From positions 8,383,627 to 8,447,626 of the forward strand of contig CM025849.1 of assembly GCA_003952965.2 (NCBI GenBank): 64,000 bases of DNA, read 5' to 3'. The translations under genes and the position numbers were made by a program. The notes below the pieces were generated by a model, which had not been told where the DNA came from, ran no database searches, and saw nothing but the letters and a program-made list of their open reading frames with translations. Below are positions 1 through 24,438 of the stretch, in pieces. Within the stretch, counting starts at the first letter, position 1; each line of letters begins with the position of its first letter. Origin of the DNA: Morella rubra (Eukaryota > Streptophyta > Magnoliopsida > Fagales > Myricaceae).

Positions 1-136
1 GGTTTTCAGAAAAGCAATAAATTTGGAACCTGAGCTAGTGATATGGTTTTTCTCTAATGCATTGTAGCTTGTCCTTATTTAGATGCCATTGGTGATTCAT
101 ATTAACTGGTGATGCTTCACTTCCTTATTTGTTCAG

Positions 137-622
137 GTAGTGGATCTGGTTAGAAGAGCAGTGCCCCTTGCTCTAACTTCCGAAGATGACCCCATGAGGG
201 ATGAGTTGAAGAGGCTGCAGGAGAAGAAGGAAGAAATTGATGTGCTGGCACATAGGCAGGTCCGGCGCATCCTCTGGACTGGGTTGGGGTTAGCAGTGGT
301 ACAGGTTGGGCTCTTCTTCCGGCTAACATTCTGGGAATTTTCATGGGATGTAATGGAGCCCATTGCATTTTTCACAACCACCACTGGCATAGTCGTAGGT
401 TATGCCTACTTCCTGGTCACTTCAAGAGACCCCACGTACCAAGACATATTGAAGAGGCTATTTCTTTCAAGACAGAGGAAGCTATTCAAGAGGCACAATT
501 TTGATGCTGAAAGATTCAAAGAGCTGCAAGAAAAGTGCAGAACACCACTTGACGCGGCAGCCTCCATTAGAAAACGTGTGGGACTGGAACTGGAGCTAGA
601 GGATGCTTTAAAGAGGGACTAA
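137..622 (+). CDS. MCU: Mitochondrial calcium uniporter protein, C-terminal exon (partial)
   Basis: This is the pore-forming subunit that carries Ca2+ across the inner mitochondrial membrane. Only the last exon is in the window; it starts after the acceptor ending at 136 (ttgttcag), and bases 1-136 are the preceding intron. The 161 residues seen hold a charged coiled-coil stretch (about residues 19-45), a first membrane helix (about 45-66), the signature WDVMEP (70-75, the selectivity-filter motif of the family), a second membrane helix (about 76-95) and a basic C-terminal matrix tail. The stop is TAA at 620-622. The N-terminal targeting region and matrix domain lie to the left of the window. 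The WDVMEP motif between two helices makes the family call secure; which plant MCU paralogue it is cannot be decided here. Confidence 0.95.
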   Translation, partial: VVDLVRRAVPLALTSEDDPMRDELKRLQEKKEEIDVLAHRQVRRILWTGLGLAVVQVGLFFRLTFWEFSWDVMEPIAFFTTTTGIVVGYAYFLVTSRDPTYQDILKRLFLSRQRKLFKRHNFDAERFKELQEKCRTPLDAAASIRKRVGLELELEDALKRD

Positions 623-1622
623 ATTTGGTTTCTCAATCTTCTTAATTTGAATTTATCCATTGCAGCGATCTGTTCCCCCTCGTTTTTAAGCATGTTGGGA
701 ACCAACATTTAACATAACCCTTTTTTTTTTTGGGTTGCTGGTTTCGTTTGGTTTTCTATACTGGCAGTTTTGCAGCTTCTCCCCATATACAAAGATTTAG
801 CAGACGAGTTTACTCTTCTTCTTTTTCTCCGGTTTTAATTGGTGGACAGATGAAGTGCCCAGTCGTACTCAATTCTCAAAGTCTTACCCCAGCTATACCA
901 ATACAGACTGCAACTTAAATAAAAGATCCTGGTTTTTGTCAAAGGCAATCTCACATTTAAAGTTCTTTACGCTCAGAATTTAAAACAGTAAGAGGGAATT
1001 CATTCAGACCACTGGTTTTGAGTCTTTTGACGTTTTCTTCCCTGTGCAACAAAATGGGCTCTAACAAACAGACTTGTAGAAGATTGTTGAATAAGAATAT
1101 AAATTGAAATCGCTTGCGAAAATAAAATCTGATCCAATAAACTAAGTGGATGGATTGAGATTGAATTATAATCTTGTTATTGCTGTAGTGACAAACTTAC
1201 CCGGTGGGCAGTAGTTATAGCTCTAACTGAACATTACGCAGCAAGAGGTACTCCTATGATCACGCCGAAGGAGAGTTGTTCAGTTAATTGTCCTCTCCCC
1301 TTTTTTGCTCATAAAAGAAAAAACTTACAGAATATTGCCTCAGCTCTTTTATGTTGCTTCTGGACCCAGTTTACCTGTCGAGCTCTTGCCGCCCGATTAT
1401 TCCTACCGAATGAAACATCAGTATAGGAAAGAAAAAAACCGTTCATTTTTCCCCTTTGTTCTCAAATCTTGGTTATCATGTGTTACAACTGTATGTCTAT
1501 TACACCAGAAGAAACAGCCTGCGCAAATTGGCAGATGTTAAGAATATGAACATTTTTTTAAGTTACAAAATTGTTGTTTCGAACTCACCTAGTTCATCTC
1601 AGCAATCGGATGCATTGTTTGG
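623..1622. other. Convergent 3' spacer between MCU and RecQ
   Basis: About 1 kb between two convergent genes, holding the 3' UTRs of both. Short open frames here overlap each other, have no recognisable domain and no splice-supported extension. I see no repeat or RNA gene. Confidence 0.6.
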
Positions 1623-14066
<12,444 letters not shown>

Positions 14067-14253
14067 TTTCTGTGCTTCTCGTTTTGCTTCTGTTTAGCCG
14101 TTGAGACCAGGAGTCAGACGGTACTGAAGTTTGGGAAGGTGAAAAGGAAAAATTTGAAGAGCCGAACAATTCAGTCATGCGGTAGTATTGTAGCAATAAC
14201 CAGTCGCAAAAAGTTGCTCAATTACATAAATACCACCAATGGTGGAATATAGC

Positions 14254-14261
14254 TTTCCCGC
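14254..14261 (-). promoter_or_regulatory. E2F-type site upstream of the RecQ gene
   Basis: TTTCCCGC is a perfect match to the E2F consensus (TTTSSCGS), 188 bp upstream of the RecQ start codon. E2F sites are common in plant DNA replication and repair promoters, which fits a RecQ helicase peaking in S phase. The match is short, so function is inferred. Confidence 0.5.
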
Positions 14262-14379
14262 CCTTTTCTTGGAGGCCCTTTCCGCCGGGACACTTCTGGA
14301 CCCCGCCTGCACGAACCATGTAAAATTGCAGAAAAGGCTTCTGCATGCTGTAGTACACCTGGGGTCTTGGACAAGGCCG

Positions 14380-14400
14380 AGGCCCATGACTTATGGGCCT
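14380..14400. promoter_or_regulatory. Inverted pair of site II (GGCCCAT) elements upstream of RecQ
   Basis: AGGCCCAT and its reverse complement ATGGGCCT are separated by 5 bp, about 315-335 bp upstream of the RecQ start. GGCCCA/TGGGCC site II elements are bound by TCP factors in promoters of genes active in dividing cells. Together with the E2F-type site this resembles a PCNA-like proliferating-cell promoter; binding is not shown. Confidence 0.5.
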
Positions 14401-14903
14401 ATGATAGGCTGGATTTCGGAACTTTTAGAGTTTTTTGGGCTAAGTATTTCCACAAGTCCCTAGGATTTAACTTTTTTCTCGATCAGTCCTTAGGGTTCAC
14501 TTTTCCCTAAAAGCATCTCTGGAGTTTATACCAATCTCATACCCATCCTGCCATTAACTTAAATAACGGAATTGCACATTTGGCTAACCAAGTACACATC
14601 ATGCCCATTCATAATCTGCCACGCGTCAATGGTTGTTGACTACACTATAACACGTTTTAAGAGTGGGACACACATGCCATATGGCATGCCACACTGGATT
14701 AAAGCCCTCCTTATACCATAAGTGACCCCATACCCATCCTTTTGAAGAAAAAAAAGACCCTTATTATTGTTGATATCTAACAAACGAAGAACTCTAAATA
14801 AATCCCTAAATACCTAACCTATTTCCATAGGGCTTCGTCTTCTTTTGTTACCTATCCTTCAACAACCCTTCCATTGCTAACAAGGGATTTGGTTTTTTGG
14901 GTA

Positions 14904-15062
14904 ATGGGTACCTATGCAGGTGCACCAGCTGCCATTATCGTGGCTTGGCTAGTTCTCTTTGCTGAGGCTTTCACAAATGTTAAGGGTCATTTTGATTACA
15001 AGGATGCACTCACCAAATCCCTTGTTTCCTTAGAGGCACATAGATTTGGGAAACTCCCTTGG
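14904..15062 (+). pseudogene. Captured N-terminal fragment of a GH9 endoglucanase
   Basis: From the ATG at 14904 the reading frame gives a hydrophobic signal-like segment (IIVAWLVLFAEAF) followed by HFDYKDALTKSL and then a degenerate form of the FLEAQRSGKLP block (here SLEAHRFGKLP). This is the start of the catalytic domain of secreted plant glycoside hydrolase family 9 endo-1,4-beta-glucanases. Conservation stops after about 53 residues, so this is a broken piece lying inside the TIR element and not a working cellulase gene. Confidence 0.7.
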
Positions 15063-15112
15063 CAAATTCAAACATCTAAAAACGATAAAAGAGAAATGAA
15101 GGTGCGCTTGAA

Positions 15113-15180
15113 TTCATCGACGACCACATCCATTGAATTCAACCTAAACTAGCATAATCCGTCGACGACCACATCCATGA
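15113..15180 (+). repeat. Short direct repeat inside the TIR element
   Basis: cgacgaccacatccat occurs at about 15117-15132 and again at 15163-15178, each near a copy of ggtgcgctt. The arrangement suggests a local duplication or a filler join between the two captured fragments. Confidence 0.5.
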
Positions 15181-15295
15181 GTGGAGGTGCGCTTAGATCA
15201 ATCTTTCCCTCCCATTTTCAGCCTAAAATTATTAGTTCCTAACAAAAAGAAGAAGAAGGTAGAATCCAATTAAAATACCAATTTTGCTTTGTTGA

Positions 15296-15418
15296 AAGGC
15301 GACGAGCATACGCATGATCTGTGCCTTTAAAGACAATTGAAGAAGCAGCCATTGCTGCAGAAGTTTCAATAGCAATCTCAATTCCGGGTGTGTTTTCATC
15401 AATCTGCAGGACAGTTCT
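15296..15418 (-). pseudogene. Second captured GH9 endoglucanase fragment, opposite strand
   Basis: On the minus strand the frame reads QIDENTPGIEIAIETSAAMA followed by ASSIVFKGTDHAYARRL. This matches the conserved GH9 block with the pattern D-x-x-x-PG-[ST]-E-[IV]-A-x-E-T-[AS]-AAMA-[AS]-[AS]-S-[IL]-VF that lies well downstream of the N-terminal block in the same enzyme family. The fragment is out of order and inverted relative to the piece at 14904-15062, so both were captured or rearranged separately. Confidence 0.7.
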
Positions 15419-15766
15419 CTACCACAAAGAAGAAAGTCTTTCAAGAGTATTTCGGACAATTAGGGTTCGGCGATAGCTTGTGTCTGATTTGAAGATTTTG
15501 GGGATTTTTTTTTTTGGGGGGGAGGGGGGGTTCGGGGATTTTGCTCATAAATATACACATGGCTTTTTATTTTATTATTTTTAACAGAGTTGTCCATTTC
15601 CATATGTACTTAGTTAGTCACGTGTGCAATTCCGTTATATAACTTGACGCAGGATGGGTATGAGATTGGGTCTAAACTCTAGAGATACTTTTAGGAAAAA
15701 GTGAACCCTAACAACCAATCGGGAAAAAAAGGTTAAAACCCCAGGAACTTGTGGAGATATTTAGCC

Positions 15767-18700
15767 TTTTTTTTAGACGTTTTTTGGACCTTGGGTTAGC
15801 TTGCCAAAATAGTTACTAGTTAGTAGTTAGGGGTGTAAGCTGGACATATTTGGAAGCGGAATTTGACCGTCTGTCTTTCAGTCAGCTAACTATCAAGATG
15901 TCCTAAATATAACCCGATTCGGTTGAGGGCTACTGTCGAACATGTTGGAATCAGAATCAGATGTCGAAATTTTGGTAATATTTTGGACCACATTTTTTTG
16001 CCCATTTAGGCCTTATTTATCAAAAAATAAGGATGTTATTTGGACTATCTTGTGAGTTTTTATTATATGCTCATTTTTCAATATTTATATTTGGCCTATT
16101 TCATGAGATTTGTTCACATAATTTTCATATTGTTCATTGTTTACAAAAATAAATATCCTTGATATATCTTATCATTATAATTTACAAAATAAACTTATGT
16201 CTGAAAAATTAAAAGATACATTCAAAAATCCAAAAGGAACATTTCTCGATTATGTTACAAATATCTCAATTATATAAATGAAATTTTGCAATTTACATTG
16301 CACACATAAACTCACAAAGTGGTTAGAGTTGGATTTTGGAGTGAAATGTTGGCCATCCTTTAAACCAATACAACCATATCATATTACAATTATCTTAGTT
16401 TTGATAGCTTTTTTTTATTTATTTATTTAGCTCATAATATTTAAGAAACTGGCTTTGCAATGTATTTGCCCAACAATACATTTCTTTACTTATTTTTTGC
16501 TTTTTGATTTTTGGCAAAAGGGATGAGATAGAGATAAGAATAAAATTTTATTTTCAATTTGTTATTAGATTTAGACTATCTAATTTAAAAAGAGATAGAC
16601 ACACAATGTGAAACCCACATCATTCAATACTGTTAGTATTAGTTACATACAATGTGAACAATATTTAATACACGGTTAGGTTAATTTTTTTGGAAATTAA
16701 ATCATCTAATTTAGGTAGTAAAATTATCTCTACCTCACGGATAAACTCAAGGGTGACATTCTTTACCTGCAGCATTTTTAACTCTTTCAAGAATTCCTCA
16801 AGAGGGCCCAGACAAACTTGTGAAGAGCCCTAAATATAGATCAGATTCAAGACAGCTACAATACTCTCTTTTAAAGTTTAAGTTTAATATGCATTTTGTA
16901 TGATACATTTTATCGTTACCATTGTCCATTTAATTGTGGAGTTTTTTTTCAGCAACATTAAAGTAAAAAAAAAAAAAACCCTTATATCCCTTTCTCAATA
17001 AAAAGATAAAAATAATAGAAGCCAATGCATTAAAAAAAATACATGATTTTGATTAAAAGGATAATTAAAAAAAAGTTGAACCCCGTAGGTTAGGTTAGAA
17101 GATGGGGAAAAATTGTAAAGTCTATAATACGAAAAAAAATATATATATAAAGAGGCATTTTAGGAATATATTGGGAGAATGTAGGGAACAAAAAAGAAAA
17201 GTTCCCCTTTCTCAATTAATCTAGAAAATTGTTATATAATAATAATAAATATATTTTTATATTGAGTGTTAATCTTCAATCTCTCAATTATTTTTGTAGA
17301 TATTCAAGAGAAATAAAATATTTAAATTAATATCTAAATTAAATCTTTGAGATTTATAGGTTATGTTTGGTTTAATTTTAAAATAATTTTTTATATTTAT
17401 ATATTTTTTAAAATAATATAAATTATTTTAAATTAATAAAAGATATGTTAAAATTATTTAAAATTTATAAAAAATTATTAAGATTAGTAAAAAAATATTA
17501 AAATCGATAAAAAAAGTGATTTCGAAAAGTGTTTAAAAACGTTTAGAAACACTGTCAAAACATAGTGATTGATTATAAAGTATCCTGTGCACTATCTTAT
17601 CCTAAATCTTCGTATTATTCGAAAGTATCAATGACGTTTGAAAGCTTAAGCAGACAAAATCGAGTTGTCAGCGAAGGATTCGCATCCAACGGATTTCAGG
17701 CGTTACACGTGTGAAGTTGGAGGCTGTCTCGAAGCGCGTGGTACAGGTAACGGAAAAAAAGTCATATTCCGGACTTGAGGTGGACCATCTCATAGGGCTC
17801 ATTCGTTATCCATAAGCCGATATCGCCGTCACTGCACTTGCGAAGTGGCACTTAGTGGTTCTGGTGAAGATCACCTTCTCCGGTATTCTCGCTTCCTTTC
17901 GTATTTCTTGTCATTCTTCCTTTGCTGTGATTTCTGGGTGTTGCTTCCCAGTTAGCACAGGACTTTAGAAGATCCACAAATCTTCTCCGGGCTCTGGTGT
18001 GTGCTCCAATGGATTACGTCGTACCGCGCCGTTGAGACTTGTTTTTTTTTTTTTGCTTCATAGATGAAGTCATAGTGGAAGGATCGATGCTTTATATCCG
18101 CTTTAGGAAATCTATCTTGAGTGTTTCACTGCGTTTTCCAGATCCATATCCATCTGCCTTGATTATCGTAGCGTAAACCGATTACTAGGTTGACTTTGAA
18201 TTTTTTCCTGTCATAGATCTTGGAATAGATGTTCGTAGATTTGCTGATCGAAGCGTTTTGTTCTCCGATATATAGTCGTTTCTGACATGTATCATCAGTG
18301 TTTGACTAGTGATCGTTGAGTAGGGCAGACCCAAGAATATCGTATTTACGGATGTATTATTTTTACTGGTTCGAGATCCTCCATGTATAACTCTTTTCCC
18401 AAAATTTTTGCACTGAATTGGATAAGATTATGTTAGGTTTATATTTATTGTTTTCAAAATGTGGTAAAAATAGTAAATATTGAGATGATAAATGCTGAAT
18501 TAGTTAAACCGGTAAGTGGTGATGCTACAAAATCTTAGAGAATACTGAGAGTTAGTAGCTTTTATCTAATTTAGGAACTATAGATTTTTCGTAATCCCTG
18601 TCTGCCTAAATCTATTGGAAACCAGTTTTTTGTTGTCAGAGGTTATTGATTTTATAGGGTTAGAGAATTCCGGTTCAAATTTTCCAGTAGTGTGTCTAGA

Positions 18701-18818
18701 GTTGATACCAATTATGAACCGATAGATATCCAAGATATGGTAGGAGAACAGTCTGCATACTTATGTGAAACATCATCTATCATTTATGAGGCATGACCTC
18801 TTTTGTTAAACAGGCAAA
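15767..18818. other. AT-rich spacer and CBSX3 upstream/5' UTR region
   Basis: 15767-17580 is AT-rich with no supported gene, only homopolymer runs and low-complexity DNA. From about 17640 the composition becomes more mixed; this is presumably the CBSX3 promoter and 5' UTR. An acceptor just before the CBSX3 start (ttaaacag at 18806-18813) implies a 5' UTR intron; its donor is not certain, gtattctcg near 17883 being one candidate. Confidence 0.5.
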
Positions 18819-20431
18819 ATGCAAGGAGCTATCCAATCCTTTTTATCGCGTGGAAACATCATAAAAAATGCAGTTCTGCAACACGTCCGTCTTGTGAATC
18901 CCCTGATGCAACCTGCTGTGATTGCACGCTTTCAGTCGGTCTCATCTGCTCGCATCGAAGAGCATGGTTTTGAAAGCACTACAATTTCGGACATCTTGAA
19001 AGTGAAAGGCAAAGGTGCTGATGGTTCTTGGCTCTGGTGCACTATGGATGACACTGTTTATGATGCTGTTAAGTCGGTATGCATCTTTGACCTTAACGTT
19101 AAGTCTTTTCAATTATCCAAGAATGACGATTATTTTCAATGGTTTGACCAGCTTTGGTATGGAGGATTAGTCTCTTGACTAAATAAACCATTTCTTTTGC
19201 AGATGACCCAGCACAATGTTGGTGCCTTGGTGGTTGTGAAATCTGGAGAGCAGAAATCAATTGCAGGAATCATAACAGAGAGAGGTTTGCGATACTTAAA
19301 GATTCTTTTAGCTTATTTACTTGACTGTAAGGAACTATTGTGCTTGTCAGAACACATGATATGATAGTTTGTTTTTAGAAGTTGCAGTCTTATTACCTGG
19401 ATACATCAATACTGTTCACTTATAGATGAAATTTTGGAGCACTATGTTTCAAGTTTCAAAGATTCTGGTTTCTGTTATAACATGACCTCTTCAATTGATT
19501 TAAACCTTTTTGGAAATGCAATGACAGGTATTTGTTTATTCGGTTCACGCCCTGAAAGTTTTATCATGTTTCTTCCGTCTCTTGGATAACATCATTGGAA
19601 AGAAAACAAGAGAATTATGTTCTTGGTTTTATTCTAGTTTTTCAATTATTTGGAGTTTGGAGAATTTTGAACAGTGTCTGGTACCGAAAAAAGGATTAAT
19701 CTCAGGCATGTTCACAGCCAAAAGAGGGGAAGAAGTGCCTGGGCAGAGCTACTTCCTGCTTTGCACGTTCAGATTCTCCAACCATTATTTATATATTATT
19801 GTGGGAACATATGCAAATGCCCTCAAATGTAGCATAAAGGCATTAGGGGCTGCACATGCTGTATGAACAGTGCTTGGAAGGTATATCTGTAGTTGCTTTA
19901 GTTGACCAAGTCTTGTATTTACTGATGTATCTGCAGACTATCTAAGGAAAATCATAGTACAGGGGAGGTCATCCAAATCAACCAAGGTTGGGGATATCAT
20001 GACCGAAGAGGTACAAGTTTTCTCCCCTTCCATAGGAAAAAACATGGATTGTGGGTGTTTTTGATATATCAAACAATTTGATATGACATGTATATGATAA
20101 TTCCATGGCCACAGAACAAGCTTATCACAGTAACACCTGACACAAAAGTTCTGAAGGCAATGCAACTGATGACAGGTACCATATTCTGCTTCTCATTACT
20201 GATTTTTACTCTCTCACTCTCTCTCTCTCTCCCACTGCTACGCATAAAGTTCGGTATTTTATTCTCCAAACTCTTGTTTGGGTGGCAGATAAACGAATCA
20301 GGCACATTCCAGTCATTGATGAAAGGGGGATGATGGGCATGGTGTCCATAGGAGATGTGGTCCGGGCTGTGGTGAGTGAGCATCGGGAGGAGCTAGACCG
20401 CCTGAATGCTTTTATACAAGGAGGTTACTAG
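18819..20431 (+). CDS. CBSX3: CBS domain-containing protein CBSX3, mitochondrial
   Basis: A small stand-alone protein made of two CBS domains, which bind adenosyl ligands; in Arabidopsis CBSX3 acts in mitochondria with o-type thioredoxin. Coding exons: 18819-19076, 19203-19284, 19937-20010, 20115-20175, 20289-20431; 618 nt, 205 aa, all phases consistent, against about 206 aa in Arabidopsis. The N-terminus (MQGAIQSFLSRGNIIKNAV) is basic and lacks acidic residues, as expected for a mitochondrial presequence. CBS1 covers about residues 60-125, including TQHNVGALVVV and SIAGIITERDYLRK; CBS2 covers about 130-200, ending in RIRHIPVIDE, GMVSIGDVVRAVV and the family tail AFIQGGY. The start is the first ATG after the 5' UTR intron. 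Confidence 0.95.
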
Positions 20432-23400
20432 ATGATGATGATGATGAAAATTGTGATAATGCTACTATGTTGTCGATGTTGAATACTGTTTGCTTCTGGA
20501 GCATTAATAAGCTCATGCGCTTGTAAAAATGTGGTGTGCTGTGTACAATTCCTGTTTTGTGGTTGCACTTGCTTGTGTTTCAGACATGGATGTTAAAAAT
20601 TTCAAATGGAACGAAATTCCAGCATAAAGTTCTACAAGCTGATGATCCGCACTGGCAGAAGTTCAAAACTTCATATACTCTTGAAATCATTAATGCGCAT
20701 GTCTTATTAATACAGCCAAACTGGAAGTCATTCCTCAAAAAATCGATGATATCCACACATTTCTTTCTTCCAGCAAGTAAAGTCGCCCATGCCGCCCCGT
20801 CTGTGGAGAGTAAAATTGTCCGGAAGTTTCTGTTTATTTGCTTAACAAAAAGAAATTGTTATGGAATAGGGTTCCTGAATCCTTATCTTTTTATCTTTTT
20901 CTCAAGTCTGATTTCTAAAGTAACACCTTAACTGGGAAGAAAGCTCATGTATAGGTTCTTGTATGTACGAGGTTAAAAGAGAGAGAAAGGGAATAAAGAT
21001 CTCCAATTTGCTGTCTTATTCTGTCTTATTCAATTCGGAGAAAGCTAGATGCAGCATATGAGTTTCACTATAAGGTTTACACTGTCCAGTAAAATGTTGT
21101 GGGATTTATATGCTTATATGCTGTGTTTATCTCTTTAAATTGAATCATGTTGAACCATTTAATTCAAGCACTAAATTAAAGAGGATTCTTATTCGATGAA
21201 AGGGGTAACCTGAAGATAATTGTGCAGATAAACAAGAAGCATTATCCTTGCCGTCCGTGGACGCAATCTATGTTGCAAAAACATGTAAGAATCTTTTGCC
21301 TCTTTTATCTTTCTTCTTCTTCTTCTAATTCGCTGTTGGTAACCTGAATATGTAACAAAACCTTCCCTACCGGTGACTTCCCTCCCTGCTTTGCCAGAGC
21401 ATACGCACATCCATTCGTCTCTCTGTTACTGGTCGATTCGGCTCTGCTCAACTGTCCTCATCACCTTCGTGCATTCATCCACCGGCACGCCTTCGTTAGC
21501 GCCCTTCTAGGAGCCTAAATAGCTCTACTGTACGGTTGGTTGTAATCCCAATAGCTCGAGAATAGCCCCTGATGCATTGGCCTTGTGAATCCCTTACCGA
21601 ATTTCCTCCCCGGCTAGACTCGAAATGTTAGAAACACTTGCAGGCAGCACGTCCAGATTGGTCTTTGTCTGAAGTTACTCTGACGCGATCTTTTTAGTTA
21701 AGATGCTTGCGGCTTGAACATAAACAATGGACGAAAGTAAAAGCGATGTTTTAGGGATGGTAGGGAAAAAAAGAAAGGAAAGAAGAGGACAATGGAGTTT
21801 CGTGGAGAAAAGAAGACATTCCTCCCTGATCACCGGTCACCCCATCCGCCGCCACATTTGAATGTGGACTTCTGCATGGACGGAAAACCGAGAGAGGAGG
21901 AAACTACACGTTGATTTTATCAATTATTCTTTATTTTATTAATGAAAAAAAAGGCTATAACAGTATACATAACAAAATATACCATTTTTTCTTGAGTAAA
22001 TTATAATTTTCCTATTTAAACTACTCCGCAATTTTCAAATATTCTTTAAACTTTGTCCTGTTATAACTCACTAGCCAAATTATGTTTATCATTGTAATTC
22101 CATCTCTAACTCACTAGAGTCATTATGTCGAAAGATTTTTATCCTAAATAAACGTGTCCTCCTCCTTATGTGAAAAAATAAATTTGCCTACATCGGTTCT
22201 AAGTGAGTTATCTTTTTTTTTTTTTTTTTAATAAAAAAAAATAGGGAACTATATATTATTTCTTAGGCTATATATAGCAAGAAGTATTATGAAAGACTGT
22301 AGAGTGCTTAAACGAAGACAAATTTATCTCTTCACGTAAAAAAATGTCATGTGCCAGTCAAGGAGATGAAAACTATTTGACATAACGACTCTAGCAAATC
22401 AAGGGATAGAATCGCAACGAAAATAATAGTTTTGGGAAGTGAGTTGTAATGAGTTAAAGTTTGTAAAAAATATTTAAAAATTTGGAGGTAATTTAAGAGA
22501 AAAAAAATTGTAATTTATATATTTTTTCCTTTGATTATTAAGGAAATAATTTATTCCATTACACAACCAAAATTTCATAAATTTTGTTTTCAACCTCTTC
22601 TAACCAGCACAAATTAAAAAAAAGAAAAGAAAAGAAAAGTAAAGAATTTTCGATTCTCCTACATTTCCATCCTCCTATTATTCTCTTACTTTATCCCAAT
22701 AACACTAGGGCATATAAAATTCAAGATCTCATTCAATTCCTTTTAATTATTTTACTTTGCTCAATCTTTACACCGTAGTCCTATTCCTTTATTGAGCTTG
22801 TAGAAAAATTTAAGCTTGTTCATTAAGCGAGCCTATCTTTTACAAGCCAAACTTGACTTTTTTATTTTAAGTGGTATAGTGTTACTTTGATGAATACATC
22901 TTAAATATCTAAATAGTAGGTGGCCTCCGACCTATATATTGTCATGGGGTTAGGAAGGTAGGAGGGATAACAGGTGGCCTCCGACCCCTATAGCGTTGGC
23001 TGTCACGGAGGAAGGGATGGTTGGACCAGAAGGCACCAACCACCCATTGTGGCCCACTACGGAAGCAGAAAATCTAATGGTAGCTTCCATACTTCTTGTT
23101 TTTGTTTCTTTGTATTTTTTGCATACCATGTATTTCAATTTTGTAGTCCAGAAAAGAGATAGTTTAAACATGGGCAGTATGAACTTTCGCTCTTGAACGA
23201 ACTGTATTAATTGGGTGAGCATGTGTTCGAATTTTATTACTTACGACTAAATTTTTGACTTAAATGATATCTGAATTGTGGGTTCAATTTAAGAGGATGT
23301 TCGTTTTGATTTGTATTATATGATACATATAAATTATAGAATTTACAAATTGAACATATTCAAATACAATACAAGTCAACAACTTTTACATGCATACCAA

Positions 23401-24438
23401 TAAATTTTAACATCACTTAAAAATTCTCAAAACACTTCAAATTCTTAAAATCTTACCAAACTAATATTTCCTAAGTATTATGACTTTGTCATTGCGTTCC
23501 CATATGTTTTCTAAGTAAATCAAATCCAATCAATTTTGGTGTACAAAATCGGGTACAATGGATTTTCCTGGTTGTCAAAAAGAAAGAAAGATATATTTTC
23601 AATTCCAAAGCCCTCTATTTTAGCTTTAATTACTTTACTTAAAGAGTTTTTTAAACTAAGAAGATCTCTAAAAATGGCCTAAAATATAGGGGCCAGTAGG
23701 ATGCTGTTGGCCTTTCGATGTTCATAAAGTTTAAAATAATATTGTCAACTTGTAACAAATTTGAAACCAAACTGTAACTCTGTGACGAGCGCGAGCTCAG
23801 ACCCAAAAATAATAATAAATAAAGCAGGCGCGAGAGCTCCCCGGCCCAGAGCCCTCATCCTGCTGCGAAGACTATCCCTTATTATGTACTAAGGAAAAAA
23901 ACAAAAAAAGACTATCCCCTATTATGTCTATTTAATTTAGGCTTATAGCGGCGGTTTTCGTTTGTGGCTTAGGCTCTTCTTTCAACTGCCCTGGTACGTT
24001 GAACTTTTAATGGGAGAGAAAAGAAGACAAAAAAGAAGAAGAAGCTTCTGGGTGCTGCGCCCACAATCCACATTGTAGTCTTTATTCAATATTCACGAGC
24101 GATTAGTCTTTCACCCTCCAAAAATTTGAGCTATGGTTTATTGATTCTTCTCAACGTCTTTTCTGGACCCCTCCACCCTTTCATTATTATTTCTCTTCAC
24201 CCTTTTCGTTCCTATCGGATTGCTTCGTTTGATTGTTATTGAATTCCGAGAATTCTCTTTGCTTATGGTTCGTGTTCGTTTCTTTTCTCCATTTGTTTTT
24301 ATCTTTTCTTTTCGATCTGAATATTACGTTCAGACGTGCTTCTCATAGTTCTCTTTGGCAATTCGCATTTCGTTTTTACGTTCTATATGTACGTCTCCGG
24401 CGCAGTTTCGTAGCAGGTAGCCATTCCCAGCCGGCACT
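20432..24438. other. Spacer between CBSX3 and the TLC gene
   Basis: Holds the CBSX3 3' UTR (to roughly 21000), an AT-rich stretch with the fold-back element at 22003-22520, a repeated 15-mer (aggtggcctccgacc) near 22918 and 22973, and a local duplication of gactatccc plus ttattatgt near 23870 and 23910. From about 24000 it is the TLC promoter and 5' UTR, pyrimidine-rich. No other gene is supported. Confidence 0.5.
22003..22520. mobile_element. Fold-back/MITE-like inverted repeat element
   Basis: Two arms of about 190-210 bp read as imperfect inverted copies. The left arm (about 22003-22195) runs gtaaattataattttcc, tataactcac, tagagtcattatgtc. The reverse complement of the right arm (about 22310-22520) runs ataaattacaatttttt, tacaactcac, tagagtcgttatgtc. 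The spacer of about 115 bp has a poly-T/poly-A run. No coding capacity and no clear target duplication. Divergence between the arms suggests an old insertion. Confidence 0.65.

Larger units (their letters stand above)
14438..15766. mobile_element. Pack-MULE-like element with long TIRs and captured GH9 fragments
   Basis: The two ends are inverted copies of about 170 bp. The left arm starts ggctaagtatttccacaag and the reverse complement of the right arm starts ggctaaatatctccacaag. Further in, both share tagggttcac, ccaatctcatacccatcctg and aacggaattgcaca. The interior (about 14610-15590) has no transposase but holds two coding fragments of a GH9 endoglucanase, listed separately. Long TIRs around host gene pieces are the hallmark of Mutator-like Pack-MULEs. 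The flanks are T-rich, so a 9-bp target duplication cannot be judged (agttttttg against tttttttta). The element sits just upstream of the RecQ promoter. Confidence 0.75.

Noticed and set aside
19582..19866. 94-codon frame inside CBSX3
   Set aside because: Lies in the intron between coding exons 2 and 3, whose splice sites join the CBS domain in frame.
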